Source of the DNA: Psychrobacter sp. PL19
GTDB lineage: Bacteria; Pseudomonadota; Gammaproteobacteria; Pseudomonadales; Moraxellaceae
Direction of reading: 5' to 3'
DNA length: 64,000 bases
Assembly: GCF_017875835.1 (NCBI RefSeq)
Contig: NZ_JAGING010000001.1
Location: 1,984,001-2,048,000, forward strand
Shown here: positions 63,475 through 64,000 of the stretch, one piece after another
Numbering within the stretch: position 1 is the stretch's first letter
Layout: the number at the start of each line of letters is the position of its first letter
Position numbers and translations under genes: made by a program
The notes under the pieces: generated by a model
Told to the model about the DNA's origin: nothing
Database searches by the model: none
The model's input: only the letters and a program-made list of their open reading frames with translations

Positions 63475-64000
63475 TCAGTGTTCTTCAAGCTCTGCCATGA
63501 CTTCATCTGAGAAATTGACATTAGTATAGACCTCTTGCACATCATCGATGTCTTCTAACATATCAATCATTTTCATGACTTTTAGCGCGTCATCAATATT
63601 ATCAATCTCAGCGCTAGTCGCTGGTGACATGGTTACTTCAGCGTTGTCAGAGAGGAGACCTGCGGCATTAAGAGCATCCTTAACACGTCCAAAGCTATCG
63701 ACTTCAGTGATAACCACTAGGGTCTCACCATCATTTTCGATATCAAGCGCACCAGCATCTAAGGCAGCAAGCATAATCTCATCTTCTAAACCCAGGTCAT
63801 TAAAGCTAATTTCACCACGTTTGTTAAATAAATACGCGACTGAGCCTGAAGTGCCAAGATTGCCTTCATGCTTGGTAAAGGCGTGACGCACTTCACTGAC
63901 GGTCCGGTTGAGGTTATCAGTCATGGTTTCAACCAATACTGCTACGCCGCCGATACCATAGCCTTCGTAGTTAACTTCTTCCATATTATCATTGTCACCG
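63475..64000 (-). CDS. yebC: YebC/PmpR-family protein, C-terminal part (cut by window edge)
   Basis: These are the last 174 residues of a TACO1/YebC-family protein (full length about 245). [25 protein letters not shown] and [18 protein letters not shown] are family hallmarks, and the acidic C-terminal region [11 protein letters not shown] fits domain 3. The reading frame continues past base 64000 (codons for GDNDN precede the first Met in view), so the Met at 63984 is not the true start. Family members act as DNA-binding regulators or as ribosome-associated translation factors. Confidence 0.9.
   Translation of the reverse strand, partial: GDNDNMEEVNYEGYGIGGVAVLVETMTDNLNRTVSEVRHAFTKHEGNLGTSGSVAYLFNKRGEISFNDLGLEDEIMLAALDAGALDIENDGETLVVITEVDSFGRVKDALNAAGLLSDNAEVTMSPATSAEIDNIDDALKVMKMIDMLEDIDDVQEVYTNVNFSDEVMAELEEH

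Noticed and set aside
1..64000. tRNA, rRNA, riboswitch, toxin-antitoxin or phage-defence islands
   Set aside because: I looked in the gaps for cloverleaf ends, conserved riboswitch cores and defence-type gene pairs and found none I could support; a covariance-model scan would be needed to exclude small RNAs.

Overview
The window looks like a chromosomal segment of a gammaproteobacterium of the family Moraxellaceae, most probably Psychrobacter. The reasons are moderate to low GC by eye, an Hfq with a long glycine-rich tail, a kdsD-kdsC-lptC-lptA-lptB block, a complete valine-catabolism cluster, and the style of the proteins (Gln/Ser/Asn-rich insertions in MiaA, MutL, TsaE and FtsY). The genus is inferred from recognition, not from a search. 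I see no rRNA, tRNA, CRISPR array or prophage.

Layout. 1-11.5 kb: the end of an acyl-CoA synthetase, propionyl-CoA synthetase (prpE), then a same-strand valine/isobutyrate degradation cluster (mmsA, acyl-CoA dehydrogenase, enoyl-CoA hydratase, 3-hydroxyisobutyryl-CoA hydrolase, mmsB). A convergent IclR-type regulator follows. Together these turn isobutyryl-CoA into propionyl-CoA. 12-19 kb: an outer-membrane barrel protein, a phosphopantetheinyl transferase, a Pal-like lipoprotein, an uncharacterised protein and aminopeptidase N. 19-26.5 kb: a seven-gene Mrp-type Na+/H+ antiporter operon in E-F-G-(A-tail+B)-C-D-D' order. It lies between a decayed copy of the 3' end of a DAHP synthase gene and the intact DAHP synthase gene. 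27-35 kb: lpxB, rnhB, a DUF924 protein, a carboxynorspermidine pathway pair and a GMC oxidoreductase. 35.7-37.0 kb: a TnpB-only IS200/IS605-type element. 37-40 kb: assorted small enzymes and membrane proteins, plus a 39-residue Lys-rich protein gene. 40.5-52.6 kb: conserved housekeeping genes (queD-like, tsaE, mutL, miaA, hfq, kdsD, kdsC, lptCAB, radA, rlpA-like). 53.7-64 kb: rodA, an M15-type peptidase, a lipoprotein, a pair of M16 peptidases, two tiny paralogous lipoproteins, ftsY, ogt and the end of a yebC-family gene.

Most of the window is ordinary core genome. The parts worth a second look are: (i) a family of about 140-bp palindromic interspersed repeats with TATAGT-like inverted ends, present in at least five copies plus one short derivative; (ii) the truncated DAHP synthase 3' end, joined in frame to a decayed LuxR-type HTH and facing the intact gene across the Mrp operon; (iii) the unusual subunit make-up of that Mrp operon; (iv) the intact solo TnpB with recognisable end hairpins; and (v) the duplicated small lipoproteins that share an exact 24-bp 5' leader with the neighbouring M16 peptidase gene. 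I did not find a convincing wholly new multi-gene system.
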